Source: Phycisphaerae bacterium (lineage in GTDB: Bacteria > Planctomycetota > Phycisphaerae > Sedimentisphaerales > Anaerobacaceae). Taken from it: DNA of 34,349 nt. Where the stretch lies: the NCBI GenBank assembly GCA_016782865.1, contig JADHXR010000082.1, forward strand, positions 1-34,349, written 5' to 3'. A program made the position numbers and the translations under genes. The stretch's first letter is position 1. Every line of letters starts with the position of its first letter. Below are positions 24,198 to 33,500 of this stretch, one piece after another. The notes beneath the pieces were generated by a model. That model was not told the DNA's origin. It was given only the letters and a program-made list of their open reading frames with translations, and did not search any database.

Positions 24198-27100
24198 TCA
24201 ATTAGATATTTGATGGCCAGAAGTGAGAAATTCCCGTATCTCTCGCCCGAGAGTCTCCTTGAGTCTTTTAGCGTCGTAGCTCTGGACGCGAAATCTACTG
24301 ATGGATTTGAAGACATGTGACGCGGGGTCTCCCTGTCCCACCATTAGGATTCTCTTGCCGAGTGTATGGACTATGCCCAATTCCAGCGCCACATTGGCGT
24401 TGAAACCCGTGAGGTCAACAAGCACATGAGTGGCCCGGGCAATCTCCTCCCAGATCGAACGAATGACGTTTGGCTCGTCCACTTCATCGCCGCGAACGTA
24501 TCTGAGGCTGGCGGCTTCGCATACTTCCCGCGTGACTGCTGTAACCCTGTCCGCCCATTTTTTCGGTCTAAACGGCATCACGTGAAAGAGACGCGGCTTG
24601 TCCTGCTCGGAATAAACCGGCGACCACCGGGGATGGATGAGCATCGTTTCGCCATCCTTCAGATAGTCGAACAATGTCACGAGCGTTCTGGTGATCGCGA
24701 GCCCATCGGGGGCCTTGCGAAAGTCCGTGAGCATTCGGAGCGTCTGATCTACATAGATATTCTGATGGGGTCGCGCGTATAATGACAGAACGTATCCCAA
24801 TGTATTTGACGAAGCATCCGCGCGTGACCTGGGATAGAGCCAGACAACCGACTGATCAATAGCCGTCGCAATCGCAACAGCATCCTGTGGGCCGCCGGCA
24901 AGGACGATCGGATCGATATCCACATCAAAAGGTAGACTCAGGCCCTCCGCTATCAGGATCACAATGGGCTTGCCAAGTGTCATGGCGATGCCGAGTTCAT
25001 AATTGACCCTTGCCATGTCCGGACGGTCCGTGACCCGAAGATCAAAGACTGCTGTTATGGCCTTCTGAAGCTGTTTCCAGCGGGCGCTTGCGTAACTTTC
25101 GCCCTTCGGTTCGGCCATGAGTTCAAGCCCCGAACCGCGACAAACCGCTACCACGGACGGTCGCCCTTCTGCCGCACCTGAATAGAACACAGCATTCGTG
25201 TCGACGGGAACCCTCGCAACACGCCAGATTGGCCGGGCTGGCATGGTATTCGTCCTCGCAGAAAAATTCCTGATTGCAAGCCCCAAAGGACGAAGTTCCT
25301 CCTTCTCGACGTTCATGGCCCGCGTTTGATCCGAGCCAGCCTCATAGATTCGCTTATCTACCCTTGAAGCACGCACACTCAGATCAAGAGACTCTTTGCT
25401 CTCCTCTTCTCCTTTTTCCGTGCGGTTCATCTCTTCCAATAGATAGCGGCGGAGCTGCCAGTTGAGTTCCACCAACTCTGCTGCACGCGATCTTACTGGT
25501 TGAGTCCAGCCAATGTTGGAACTCTCTGTTGTTCTTTGTCGTTCGTTGTCACCAATAAAATAGATAAATCGATCATTAAAGTGTAGTCCTTCATATCCTC
25601 TTGGGGGAGAAGGCGGCGGTGGTCCTTCGATAATTACTGGCATGATCTCCGGGTCTGCTTCGTCAGAGCCTTGCTTAAGCATAGCGGCATAATCGAGTTC
25701 TTTAAGCACATGGTGTGAAGTCTGCGCCGAGGACGACCAGAACAACAAAAAGAGGTCAGCGTTTTCGATATTTCGGTAGATTTTCTGTTCCCAGCGTTCA
25801 CCGGGATCCATGCTTAATACGTCCTGAAAGTAGTCGATATGAAGACGGTCGAGCATCTGTGTACGCTTAAGCACTTCGCTGCGATCTGGCGAGGCATAAG
25901 ATATAAATGCCTTACGATAATTCCTTGCTGTACCGATAGGTAGGGCTGAAGAGAGCCCCGCTTTTTTATCTACAATCGAAATCTGAAATAGGATGCGCCC
26001 GGCAGGCACACCGTTTTGTGAGACGACAAGTTTTCCAGTAAGTCTCCCCGATGCTGCTTCTGCGATGCGAGCCACAAAACTCACATAGCTGGTACTGCCG
26101 AACCAATGTAAATGCTGTGGACTTCCAGTCACTAAAGCTTGGTTCAGGCTGAGATCAAAGGTGATTATTGAGCCATGCGCGAACGGAATCTCGAGCGTGG
26201 TGAATCCTCGCTGCGACGCCATGTCGTCATGTTCCACAGCCAGAACACGCGCTTCCTCCTGGTTCTCAGGGTAATGCACAAAAACTTGTAGCATTATTTC
26301 GCTCCCCGGTGGCGCGCTCGGCGGCGCAAACAGTGAGCAGTCCAAAAAATCGCCTGCAGTGTCCACTTGTCTTGCCGCTTTTTCGGCCCATATGCGGTTC
26401 AACTCAGGCAGATTAGCAGGTCCAGGTTCCGCGGCTTGTGGCCGCTCGATTCCGTGGCTGAGATAGTGGGCCATTTCGAACTTGTCTTCGATGATTCCTC
26501 TCATTTTCCGCAGTTTGGCCTGCAGCGACTGAAGGTCCTTTTCATCACCCGAAAGAACCCTTCCAAACTCTTCCAAGGTCCCGCTTAGTGACTCAGCATG
26601 ATCCTTTAAAACGACACCGCTATCTGCATCTGACTTTAAAAGGTCCTTCAATGAAGAAAAGATATGCTTTTCTTCAGGCGTTAGTTCCTTCTTTCCAAGG
26701 GCCAGCCTCGTCAAGTCCTTCATCTGCTTCTGGATGTCTGCAAACTTCTCATTTCGCTTCTGGTTGTCAGGCAATGTATCGATGATTGTCTGAAGTTGTC
26801 CAACCATCCCGGCGGCACCGCCGCCCCGCTTCATGACCTCCTGTGTCTTTTCGGCTATTTCATTGACATTGCCTCCGTCTGCAAGTTGTTTCTGCAGGGC
26901 GGCCATATCATCCGTATTCTGCTTTACAGTATTGGCAAGAGGTGCGAGTCTGAGCAGGCTCTCAACGGACTGCAACGCCGAATCAACCTGTGCAAGATAC
27001 TGAGGAGCGTACAGGGCAAAATGCGTGCGGGCAGCCAGGAAGCGATTCTTCGCTTCCTGAAGTTGTTCAATATCGTTTGGGTCGATCTGTCTAAGGGTGT

Positions 27101-27443
27101 TTCCAAAGTTGAAATTGAGCTTGGCCCGCTCGAGTTCATCGGATTGGCCTTCGAGGAGAGTCTCTGCCGTTTGATAGACCTTCTTGGCTTTGAGCAGCAT
27201 CTCTTTCCCCATGGCAGGTTCGAGGTCCGCATACACGCTTCCCAGGTAACGGTAGGTGCGGCTCTGCTCGACTTGATCAAATCCCTTTGCCTGCATCTCA
27301 CTTGCGATTGTCTCGAGTTCAGCCGCAGCCCAGCGCATCTCGCGCACATAGTCATCTCCCTGGCGTGCCGGCCATGCCGCATCGAGGGCCCGGTCCATCC
27401 GGCCCATAGCCTGTTCTCGACGTTCAATCAAATCTTGTTCCAC
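24198..27443 (-). CDS. Multidomain TIR protein with two deoxyribosyltransferase-like nucleotide domains
   Basis: 1081 residues from the GTG at 27443, which has AGGGGG six bases upstream; a longer frame to 27578 begins with Arg-rich, non-protein-like sequence. Domains: residues 1-350 are helical, TPR- or coiled-coil-like (SRTYRYLGSVYADLEPAMG ... LNFNFGNTLR). A beta-rich domain runs about 365-495 (LDCSLFAPPSAPPGSEIML to VPAGRILFQISIV), as in other large bacterial TIR proteins. The TIR domain covers about 508-610 (RKAFISYASPDRSEVL, WSSSAQTSHHVLKELDYA, with a Glu at about 582 in the usual catalytic place). A Rossmann-like domain near 740-865 has VNYELGIAMTLGKPIVILI. A similar one near 950-1075 has FHVMPFRPKKW and HVLVDLTGFNANVALELGI. 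The last two resemble nucleoside 2-deoxyribosyltransferase/SLOG-type folds that bind or cleave nucleotides. A NAD-consuming or nucleotide-signalling immune role is likely but inferred. Confidence 0.8.
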   Translation of the reverse strand: MEQDLIERREQAMGRMDRALDAAWPARQGDDYVREMRWAAAELETIASEMQAKGFDQVEQSRTYRYLGSVYADLEPAMGKEMLLKAKKVYQTAETLLEGQSDELERAKLNFNFGNTLRQIDPNDIEQLQEAKNRFLAARTHFALYAPQYLAQVDSALQSVESLLRLAPLANTVKQNTDDMAALQKQLADGGNVNEIAEKTQEVMKRGGGAAGMVGQLQTIIDTLPDNQKRNEKFADIQKQMKDLTRLALGKKELTPEEKHIFSSLKDLLKSDADSGVVLKDHAESLSGTLEEFGRVLSGDEKDLQSLQAKLRKMRGIIEDKFEMAHYLSHGIERPQAAEPGPANLPELNRIWAEKAARQVDTAGDFLDCSLFAPPSAPPGSEIMLQVFVHYPENQEEARVLAVEHDDMASQRGFTTLEIPFAHGSIITFDLSLNQALVTGSPQHLHWFGSTSYVSFVARIAEAASGRLTGKLVVSQNGVPAGRILFQISIVDKKAGLSSALPIGTARNYRKAFISYASPDRSEVLKRTQMLDRLHIDYFQDVLSMDPGERWEQKIYRNIENADLFLLFWSSSAQTSHHVLKELDYAAMLKQGSDEADPEIMPVIIEGPPPPSPPRGYEGLHFNDRFIYFIGDNERQRTTESSNIGWTQPVRSRAAELVELNWQLRRYLLEEMNRTEKGEEESKESLDLSVRASRVDKRIYEAGSDQTRAMNVEKEELRPLGLAIRNFSARTNTMPARPIWRVARVPVDTNAVFYSGAAEGRPSVVAVCRGSGLELMAEPKGESYASARWKQLQKAITAVFDLRVTDRPDMARVNYELGIAMTLGKPIVILIAEGLSLPFDVDIDPIVLAGGPQDAVAIATAIDQSVVWLYPRSRADASSNTLGYVLSLYARPHQNIYVDQTLRMLTDFRKAPDGLAITRTLVTLFDYLKDGETMLIHPRWSPVYSEQDKPRLFHVMPFRPKKWADRVTAVTREVCEAASLRYVRGDEVDEPNVIRSIWEEIARATHVLVDLTGFNANVALELGIVHTLGKRILMVGQGDPASHVFKSISRFRVQSYDAKRLKETLGREIREFLTSGHQISN

Positions 27444-27565
27444 AGAACACCCCCTGAAGAGACGAACTGAACAAAGGCGCCTCGATCTCTCGGTGAGAGA
27501 AAAGGGGCGATCTTCTTGTCTTCGTGGGCATAACTGAGAAAGACATCGCTCTTGATTGCCACCAT
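27428..27565 (-). CDS. Short ORF with a TIR-type N-terminus overlapping the large TIR gene
   Basis: 45 residues from ATG 27565 to TGA 27428, with GAAGGGA upstream. It begins MVAIKSDVFLSYAHEDKKIA, a textbook first strand and helix of a TIR domain, then continues with a sequence that does not look like TIR (PFLSPRDRGAFVQF...). It overlaps the GTG start of the large gene by 16 bases in another frame. Either it is a small coupled leader peptide, or the true start of the large protein displaced by a lost base (the run CCCCTTTT at about 27510 is a likely place), or a decayed TIR domain. Confidence 0.45.
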   Translation of the reverse strand: MVAIKSDVFLSYAHEDKKIAPFLSPRDRGAFVQFVSSGGVLWNKI

Positions 27566-27955
27566 ATTCCCTTCTCAAAATGTTCCTCTTTATTCGCTAT
27601 CCGCTGTCGCATAGACGTATCAATTCCTCTTCACCAAGGCTTCCCATTTTACCGTAGAATGGCCACTATCGGGTCAGAAGGTCAAGGTGCCGTCACTACA
27701 AGAAATCTATGTTGGATAAGTGCAACTATCAAGGGAAAAATCTGGCCAAAACAAGGTTTATCCGGGATCTCCCATATGTCGTCATAAACGACAGCCCTGC
27801 ACGCTACGACCCTGATAATACCACAACATCCGATTCCATTTCAACTCCTCTGACCATCAGACAGGCCGAAGAACACGCCAATTCACTGAAAACCCACCAT
27901 TTTGGCACTTTCTCGACGCACTCCGACCACCGATTTCTCATCATCTGTCTAGGAA

Positions 27956-28032
27956 AATTAAAGGTGTCCAAAATTAAAGGGAAATTAAAGGGGAAATTAA
28001 AGGTGTCCGGGAAATTAAAGGTGTCCGGTACA
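27956..28032 (+). repeat. Five tandem AATTAAAGG units, right of the TIR operon
   Basis: AATTAAAG begins at 27956, 27972, 27983, 27995 and 28013. Units 1, 4 and 5 continue as GTGTCC, and the last reads through GGTGTCCGGTACA, identical in core to the copy at 23318-23348. Units are 11 to 18 bases long. This is an irregular array rather than a CRISPR: units are not spaced by unique sequence. Confidence 0.8.
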
Positions 28033-28205
28033 TTTTTTTCATACACTGCCCAAGTTCTGCCATTTTAAAATCCGTCGGGCTGCTCGACCAAAGGCGCAAG
28101 GTTCATGGTGCTTTCGCCACGGATTCCCTCTTGTTACGCAAACTCCCAAGCACGCAGAGTATTTTACCTATTGTCCCAGCCAAAAACAAACAAATTCGGC
28201 AAAAG

Positions 28206-28278
28206 AATTCTTCTCTGGACATGATTTACAGGGATAAAGGCGGATTTATTATGGGAAATGCAGAGACTTGAAACCGCG
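28206..28278. repeat. Direct repeat, copy 1 of 2
   Basis: About 73 bases matching 28669-28742 at most positions. The shared stretch includes AGGCGGATTTATTATGGGAA and GAGACTTGAAACC. It is followed by GATTAACGC words (28279-28330) that recur locally. Confidence 0.75.
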
Positions 28279-28474
28279 GATTAACGCAGACGCCGTCCTG
28301 AGCAGCGCCGAAGGATTAACGCGGATAGATTAAACTCTGTGTCCCTCCGTACTACAATCCTTCATCTTCTTGTTTTTTGTGCTCGATTATGTTTCTGTGG
28401 TAATCGTATCTTCATATAGGATAGTAAATTAGATTGCCTCACACAAAGCCTCAAAGGCACAAAGAAAAGCTCTC

Positions 28475-28566
28475 TTCTAACCACTAATTTGCGCTTATCC
28501 TCACTAATGTTAAAACCAAAAGATCTTTCTTTGTTAGTGTCAATTAGTGTAGATTAGTGGTTCTAA
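28475..28566. repeat. Imperfect inverted repeat built of ACTAAT/ATTAGT words
   Basis: The left arm, TTCTAACCACTAAT at 28475-28488 with CACTAATGTT at 28502-28511, mirrors the right arm GTTAGTGTCAATTAGTG ... ATTAGTGGTTCTAA (28533-28566). The centre is about 20 bases. Outside it, AAGCCTCAAAGGCACAAAG and GTGCCTCTGTGAG extend the symmetry weakly. It lies between the two copies of the 73-base direct repeat. Confidence 0.65.
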
Positions 28567-28668
28567 TCTCTTCACTCATTCTTACTCTCTGTCCGTGCCT
28601 CTGTGAGAGATAAATTGGTTGCGGCCAAAGGCCGCGCCGCATCCTCAGTGCTCTCTGTGGCGGCAATA

Positions 28669-28742
28669 AATTCTTTTCTTCGACAGGATTTACAAAGATA
28701 GAGGCGGATTTATTATGGGAAAAGAAGAGACTTGAAACCACA
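28669..28742. repeat. Direct repeat, copy 2 of 2
   Basis: The second copy of the element at 28206-28278, in the same orientation, with about 390 bases between the copies. Differences are scattered substitutions and one small indel. Confidence 0.75.
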
Positions 28743-28799
28743 GCCTGCTCTGACCTCACTTGTTCTCACTTGTCCTCCCACTTGTCCCCCAGCAAATTG

Positions 28800-28828
28800 T
28801 TGCAATCTCAATGAGATTTTGCTATCAT
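28800..28828 (+). promoter_or_regulatory. Promoter of the dockerin-tailed gene
   Basis: TTGCAA (28800-28805) and TATCAT (28823-28828) are 17 bases apart. The expected leader is about 95 bases. In it CATTGTCGATCTT occurs twice (28834-28846 and 28859-28871), a 13-base direct repeat with a 25-base period that could be a regulator site. Confidence 0.65.
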
Positions 28829-28930
28829 AGGATCATTGTCGATCTTCCCAGATGGAGGCATTGTCGATCTTGCTGGAGTGTTGTCCAAGCAAGAATCAAT
28901 TTAACACTTTCTTTGGTAGGAGGTTGTGAC

Positions 28931-30349
28931 ATGAGATCACGAATTGTTTTAGCACTCTGTATTAGCTTATTGTTAGGAGGTTTATTGTCCGCAGCAAACT
29001 TTAGGTTTACGGGAGCTGTAAGCGAGCTGTGGAGCAAGCCTGATAATTGGAGAGAGGGTGCTCTTCCGGGTCCCGGAGATAAGGCTGAATTCGTTAACGG
29101 CGTATCTGCTGTTCTTGACTCTGATGCCGGCGAAGTAAAGCAAGTGGCCGTTTCAGCAGGGACAAGTCATCTAACGCTGGTGGATGGCGCGCTTGTGAGT
29201 ACTAACGACTGGACCATTGTTGGCTATGACGGTGGTGCCGAAGATGATCGTCATTCCCTGGAGATCCTGGGTGGTACGTTTAACGCCAATGCCCGCGTGT
29301 ACATAGGATTTACAGGGTACGGCCATTTGGTGATCGACCGCAGCGGTGTTATGAATCTCAACGGTCAGAATTTTGGCATCGGCGAGAATGACAATGGCGA
29401 TGGGATTGTTGAACTCCGTGGCGGTGCCTTGAATCTTAATCAATTCCCGCTGCGTATCCGTGCCGGTGCTAATTCAAGCGCCAGTATGGATTTCTCCGGT
29501 GGTGTAATGACGCAGGCGTATTCTGATGCAAATCTCGATGTTGTCAACGGTGCTATTGCTGACGGTACGATTACCGCCTATGGCGGTATGGGAACAGTGA
29601 CTGTGGCAACAACTGAAGACAATGTCTTAGTCGTCAAGGGTCTGCATCCCTTAAATCCTGTCCCTGAGGATGGGGGCAGTATCGTGCCGGGCGATCTCGC
29701 CTTGAGTTGGACCGTGGATCAGGGTACGCTCGTGGATGTGTGGTTCGGCACCGACCCTGAGTTGCGCGGGGCCGAGCTAATCGTGTCCAAGCAGGCGGTG
29801 ACCTCCGCGGCAGTGACGGTAGCACCCAAGCAGAGTTACTACTGGGCGGTAGATACGTACGCCCCAGGCGCGGTGGATCCGAATTGGGGTCAGGTCTTCG
29901 CTTTCACCGTCGATAACCAGCCGCCGAGCGTCAATGCCGGCGACGATGTAGCGACCTGGCTGGACAACGGCAGTGTAGAAGTGGCGATCGCAGCGGCTGT
30001 GACAGATCTCGATCCCACGACTGCGTTGTGGACCGTTATAAGTGAACCGAATGAAGGGACGGCTGTGATTGCCAATCCTGCCCAAACTGAGACAAACGTG
30101 ACGCTGAGTGCGGTGGGAGCCTATGTCCTGCAACTGGAGGCCGACGACGGTGAATACAAGGGTGTGGACACCCTGACGATCAATGTATTCACCGATCATT
30201 GCGAAGCCGCTAAGTCGTTGCCGGGTTGGACAGCTCTTCCCGGGGATATCAATCTCGATTGTGTTGTGGATCAATTGGATATGGATATCTTGACTGAGAA
30301 TTGGCTGGGATGTAATGGCCTGGACTGCCCGGATCCGAATGTGCCGTAA
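28931..30349 (+). CDS. Secreted beta-helix-like protein with PKD-type domain and C-terminal dockerin-like repeat
   Basis: 472 residues. The ATG follows AGGAGG by seven bases; a longer frame from 28760 lacks a ribosome site. The signal peptide is MRSRIVLALCISLLLGGLLSA. Residues about 25-245 are short beta strands with Gly turns (GGTFNANARVYIGFTGYGHL, GIGENDNGDGIVELRGGALN), like the repeated strand modules of planctomycete autotransporter-type surface proteins; the first part reads like a pectin-lyase-fold or LPXTG-type sheet. Next is a fibronectin-like part (LALSWTVDQGTLVDVWFGTDP), then a PKD/cadherin-like domain (PPSVNAGDDVATWL ... LEADDGEYKGVDTL). The last 40 residues hold PGDINLDCVVDQLDMDILTE and NWLGC, a calcium-binding dockerin-type loop; one copy is seen instead of two. 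Probably a surface or polysaccharide-binding protein. Own promoter and terminator flank it. Confidence 0.82.
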   Translation: MRSRIVLALCISLLLGGLLSAANFRFTGAVSELWSKPDNWREGALPGPGDKAEFVNGVSAVLDSDAGEVKQVAVSAGTSHLTLVDGALVSTNDWTIVGYDGGAEDDRHSLEILGGTFNANARVYIGFTGYGHLVIDRSGVMNLNGQNFGIGENDNGDGIVELRGGALNLNQFPLRIRAGANSSASMDFSGGVMTQAYSDANLDVVNGAIADGTITAYGGMGTVTVATTEDNVLVVKGLHPLNPVPEDGGSIVPGDLALSWTVDQGTLVDVWFGTDPELRGAELIVSKQAVTSAAVTVAPKQSYYWAVDTYAPGAVDPNWGQVFAFTVDNQPPSVNAGDDVATWLDNGSVEVAIAAAVTDLDPTTALWTVISEPNEGTAVIANPAQTETNVTLSAVGAYVLQLEADDGEYKGVDTLTINVFTDHCEAAKSLPGWTALPGDINLDCVVDQLDMDILTENWLGCNGLDCPDPNVP

Positions 30350-30368
30350 TCACGAATGATGCTTTTGG

Positions 30369-30404
30369 CAGAGGGGTCCTGCAAGTTCAGGGCCCCTCTG
30401 TTTA
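30369..30404 (+). terminator. Rho-independent terminator of the dockerin-tailed gene
   Basis: CAGAGGGGTCC (30369-30379) pairs with GGGCCCCTCTG (30390-30400) around a 10-base loop and is followed by TTTA. It starts 19 bases after the stop. The U run is short but the stem is long and GC-rich. Confidence 0.75.
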
Positions 30405-30539
30405 ACTGCTCCATGGCTTTAATAGACATAATAGGACGCACCCCAGTTTTCTCAGAAACAAATCTGAAGAATCTGTGTTAATCCTGTAAATCCGTATCTG
30501 AAGAAAGTCCCGCCGAAGGCGGTTAATTTGAGCTGTCTG

Positions 30540-33500
30540 CTACCGCGTCCCAATCACGATTGTCACGTCTGTAATCTCCTGGCCCGGTTTGGTTTCGATG
30601 CCTGCTTCCATAATGTTCTGGCCGTCATGGAGAATCTTCAGAACTTCGCACCCCTCTTTCTTGGGAGAGAAACTTATCATTGTATGCCCTGGCATCATGC
30701 CCTGTATGACAAACGTGCTTTTCGTTGGGAAGAGCATCTGGCCACCGCAGTAGTCACCTTCACCTCGAGAAAAAGAACCACCGGAACCTCTTGTGGTATC
30801 TTCGGGTCTATATTTATTGCGAAAGTCTGTTAAGCTAAAACTGGAGGCTCTAGATACGGTCGCATCCGCATCAGAGTCCGGTTCGGGCGGTTCCTTGATA
30901 TTAGCGTGACCATAGCTTTGACCGATTTGCCATTCATTGCCCTCTTTGTCCACAAACTTATCCGAAATCGCAACTCCCTGTTTTAACTTAAAGTCCCGTT
31001 GAGTCGTCGCCTTTACACTATCAAGATCAATAGGGACCCGCGTTCTGACAAATCCACGGTGCACGGCATCCACATGAACCAGAAACTCGCCATCGGCCAG
31101 GCCCTGAATCTGATAACTTCCCTGTTGGTCGGTGTAGGCTGTAACGAAGTCGAAAAGCATGTCACGTCGATGCACGACAACGAATGCCTCAGGTACAGGT
31201 TTACCGGTTTCGTCGATCACGGTTCCCTTGAGAATTAGGCCGCCTTCTCTTTGCAGTGCGATGTTGATGTTGTCGTTGTCCTGCTTCTGGTCAAAGGTAA
31301 TCAGCTTTGCATCATTTCTGGAAAAGGTGCCGGGATAGTAGATTGGCGGGTGGGCATTACCTTCTTTCGCCGCTCGCCAGTCAATTGCCATAATATAAAT
31401 CGGCTTACCACTGAGGCCGTCAATCAAGTATGAACCATCCGCCCGATTTACACGCGCTTGTTCGTTTTGATATCCCTTACCGTCGTCTCTCTCAGACCAG
31501 GCCAGCACATGCAAAGTGCCTATGTTCTCCGGTATCTTCCCATCCTCATCCAGGACTTTGCCGGAAATACGATGGGCTTGCTTGACCTTCAGTACGATAC
31601 CGGACCTGTGCTCGCCATCTTCAAGTGAGAATTGCGGGTATGAACCGGATTTGCTTTCGGGATTGTAAATGGCATCCTGGTATCCGGCAGTGTTTGTCGT
31701 TCGCAACAAGAATGGCCCCGTGGGGATATCCTTGAATACGAAAGTGCCGTCGCCGGCGACATCAACAAACATCGCGCCGTGGGTGCCCAAGTAGAATAGG
31801 TACACCTTCGCATGATCGACGGGCTCGCCGGTCTCCGCTGAGACAACTTTGCCGCTGATCGAACAGTCTCCTCGGGGACGTTCCCCATATGCCGTCTCAG
31901 TTTGTGCCTTAACTTCTTTCTCTTCTTCCAATGGATAAAGCTCATGTCGCTGGCCACTTCTCATTCCACCCTGGTAAGCGATCACGATTTGATCATCATC
32001 GTTTCCATAGATTCCGTCCTCGCCGCAACTGCTGAGGATGAATCTGCTTCGCTGTGCTTCGTACCGATAATCCTCACCGGTTGGGCTGTAGACATCCTTC
32101 GGTAACGGCTGGTTCAGCTCTTTGATAGTCTTGGGATAGTGGCCCGTTCTCAGTTTATGCTGCGTGATCCGACGACTAATATCCCGGTAATTCAATTGCA
32201 GTTGCCCGTCTTTACCCCGCGTCAAAAGCATGGCGTCGATCTCCTCCGGCGTAGGCGTTCGAGCGAAAAGCACCTTCACTTCAACAGCAACGCTATTACC
32301 ACCCTGACGCGTTGGAGTCAGTTGGATCTTGGACATAATCTCTTTGCCATTCACGGAGAAGGGCGTGCCCAGGCCCATCCTCGTGCTCTGGGCATCATGA
32401 ATTGCCGGCGAAGTTGTTTTTGTCCCCGGAATTGCTTTGCCTGTCGCGTCGACACACTCTAAGTCAAACTTCGTTCTATTGGCCGCAAAGTGAGGTGTAA
32501 TCAGTATCTCCGCCACCGGGGTGATGTTCTTTTTGACTTTCATCCGGCCGGTTTGGCCATCTTTGAGTGTTAAAGTCTTCTCGTCGGAATAGGTGGTCAA
32601 TCTCTTTCCTACAGCTTCGCCAAGCTCGGTGACTTTGGGGTCAACTGAAGCATTCGCCTGAGACTTGGCCTCAAGGCGAACCGTGACCAGCGCCAGGCAC
32701 GTCAGAACGGCAATTGCGCACGCAGCCACCGCTCGGTGAGATGCCTTTGTCCGAGTGTTGCTTTTTGGGTCGAGCAAGAATCTGACTCTTTGCACAAGCC
32801 TGCCCTCGAACAGGGCAACTGCCTGAAACCTGGTCTTTTCGAGTCCTTGCTCGGCGATACGTGAGAGTAGTGTTGTGTAATCCATAACAGGCGCTCCTTT
32901 CTCGATAACATAATTGTCACAGATTTGTTCCCGCTGTTGGGTAAGCTGAAAGCTGGCGTACCAGAGGAGCGGATGAAAAAAGAAAATCGCTTCGATAACA
33001 CGCTGAAAAAGGTTGGTCCAGCAATCCCACCGCTCGACATGCGCTAATTCATGGCTCAGGACCATTCTAAGGTCTTGCGCCGGAGCGTTGTCGTACATTT
33101 CTCGCGGCAGCAGGATGACCGGCTGCAATATCCCCAGGCACACGGGACCATCCACCTGAGAAGTCAGCAGAACTTTTGATCTCCCATTACAAATATTCTC
33201 GAAATGCCCGTCTACAGATACAGGATCGGCTGACAGACAAATCCGGCGAATCCGCAGCCAACCGACAAGAAGCCGGGTTAACATGAAAATGATTCCAACA
33301 AGCCACAGGCCGGCCAATACCTCCCTGATCGGAAAGGGTCGTGACGGATTCGCATCACTGACTGTAGCCGTCTCCGCAGGTACTGACGCCTGTGAATTGA
33401 TCTGCGCTGTTGCATGGCGGGTAAGTCCGGCATCGCGGCCGTGATGTACCTCCGGTGTTGTGGCTTTGGCCGCCTGGTCCTCGGGAGCAAGAACCTCAAC

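Larger units (their letters stand above)
27566..28930. other. 1.4-kb gene-free, repeat-filled region
   Basis: No convincing gene lies between the TIR operon and the dockerin-tailed gene. Short ORFs at 27709-28068 (plus) and 27804-28046 (minus) are products of the repeated AATTAAAGG units. The region holds the tandem units at 27956-28032, a 70-base direct repeat pair (28206 and 28669), an inverted repeat (28475-28566) and the promoter of the next gene (28800-28828). The TIR operon promoter should lie in its left part, but no good boxes were found. Confidence 0.55.

Noticed and set aside
26796..27470. A 224-codon plus-strand frame
   Set aside because: Antisense to the helical N-terminus of the TIR protein; its hydrophobic look comes from the opposite strand's charged helices.
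27443..27578. Upstream ATG for the large TIR gene
   Set aside because: The 45 extra residues are Arg/Cys-rich and unlike a protein start, and they overlap the better TIR-type frame; the GTG with AGGGGG is preferred.
27956..28032. CRISPR-like array
   Set aside because: Units are 11-18 bases, irregular, and have no unique spacers between them; no cas gene is nearby.
27804..28046. A minus-strand small protein with repeated DTFNFP
   Set aside because: The peptide repeat is only the translation of the AATTAAAGG DNA repeat; there is no ribosome site.
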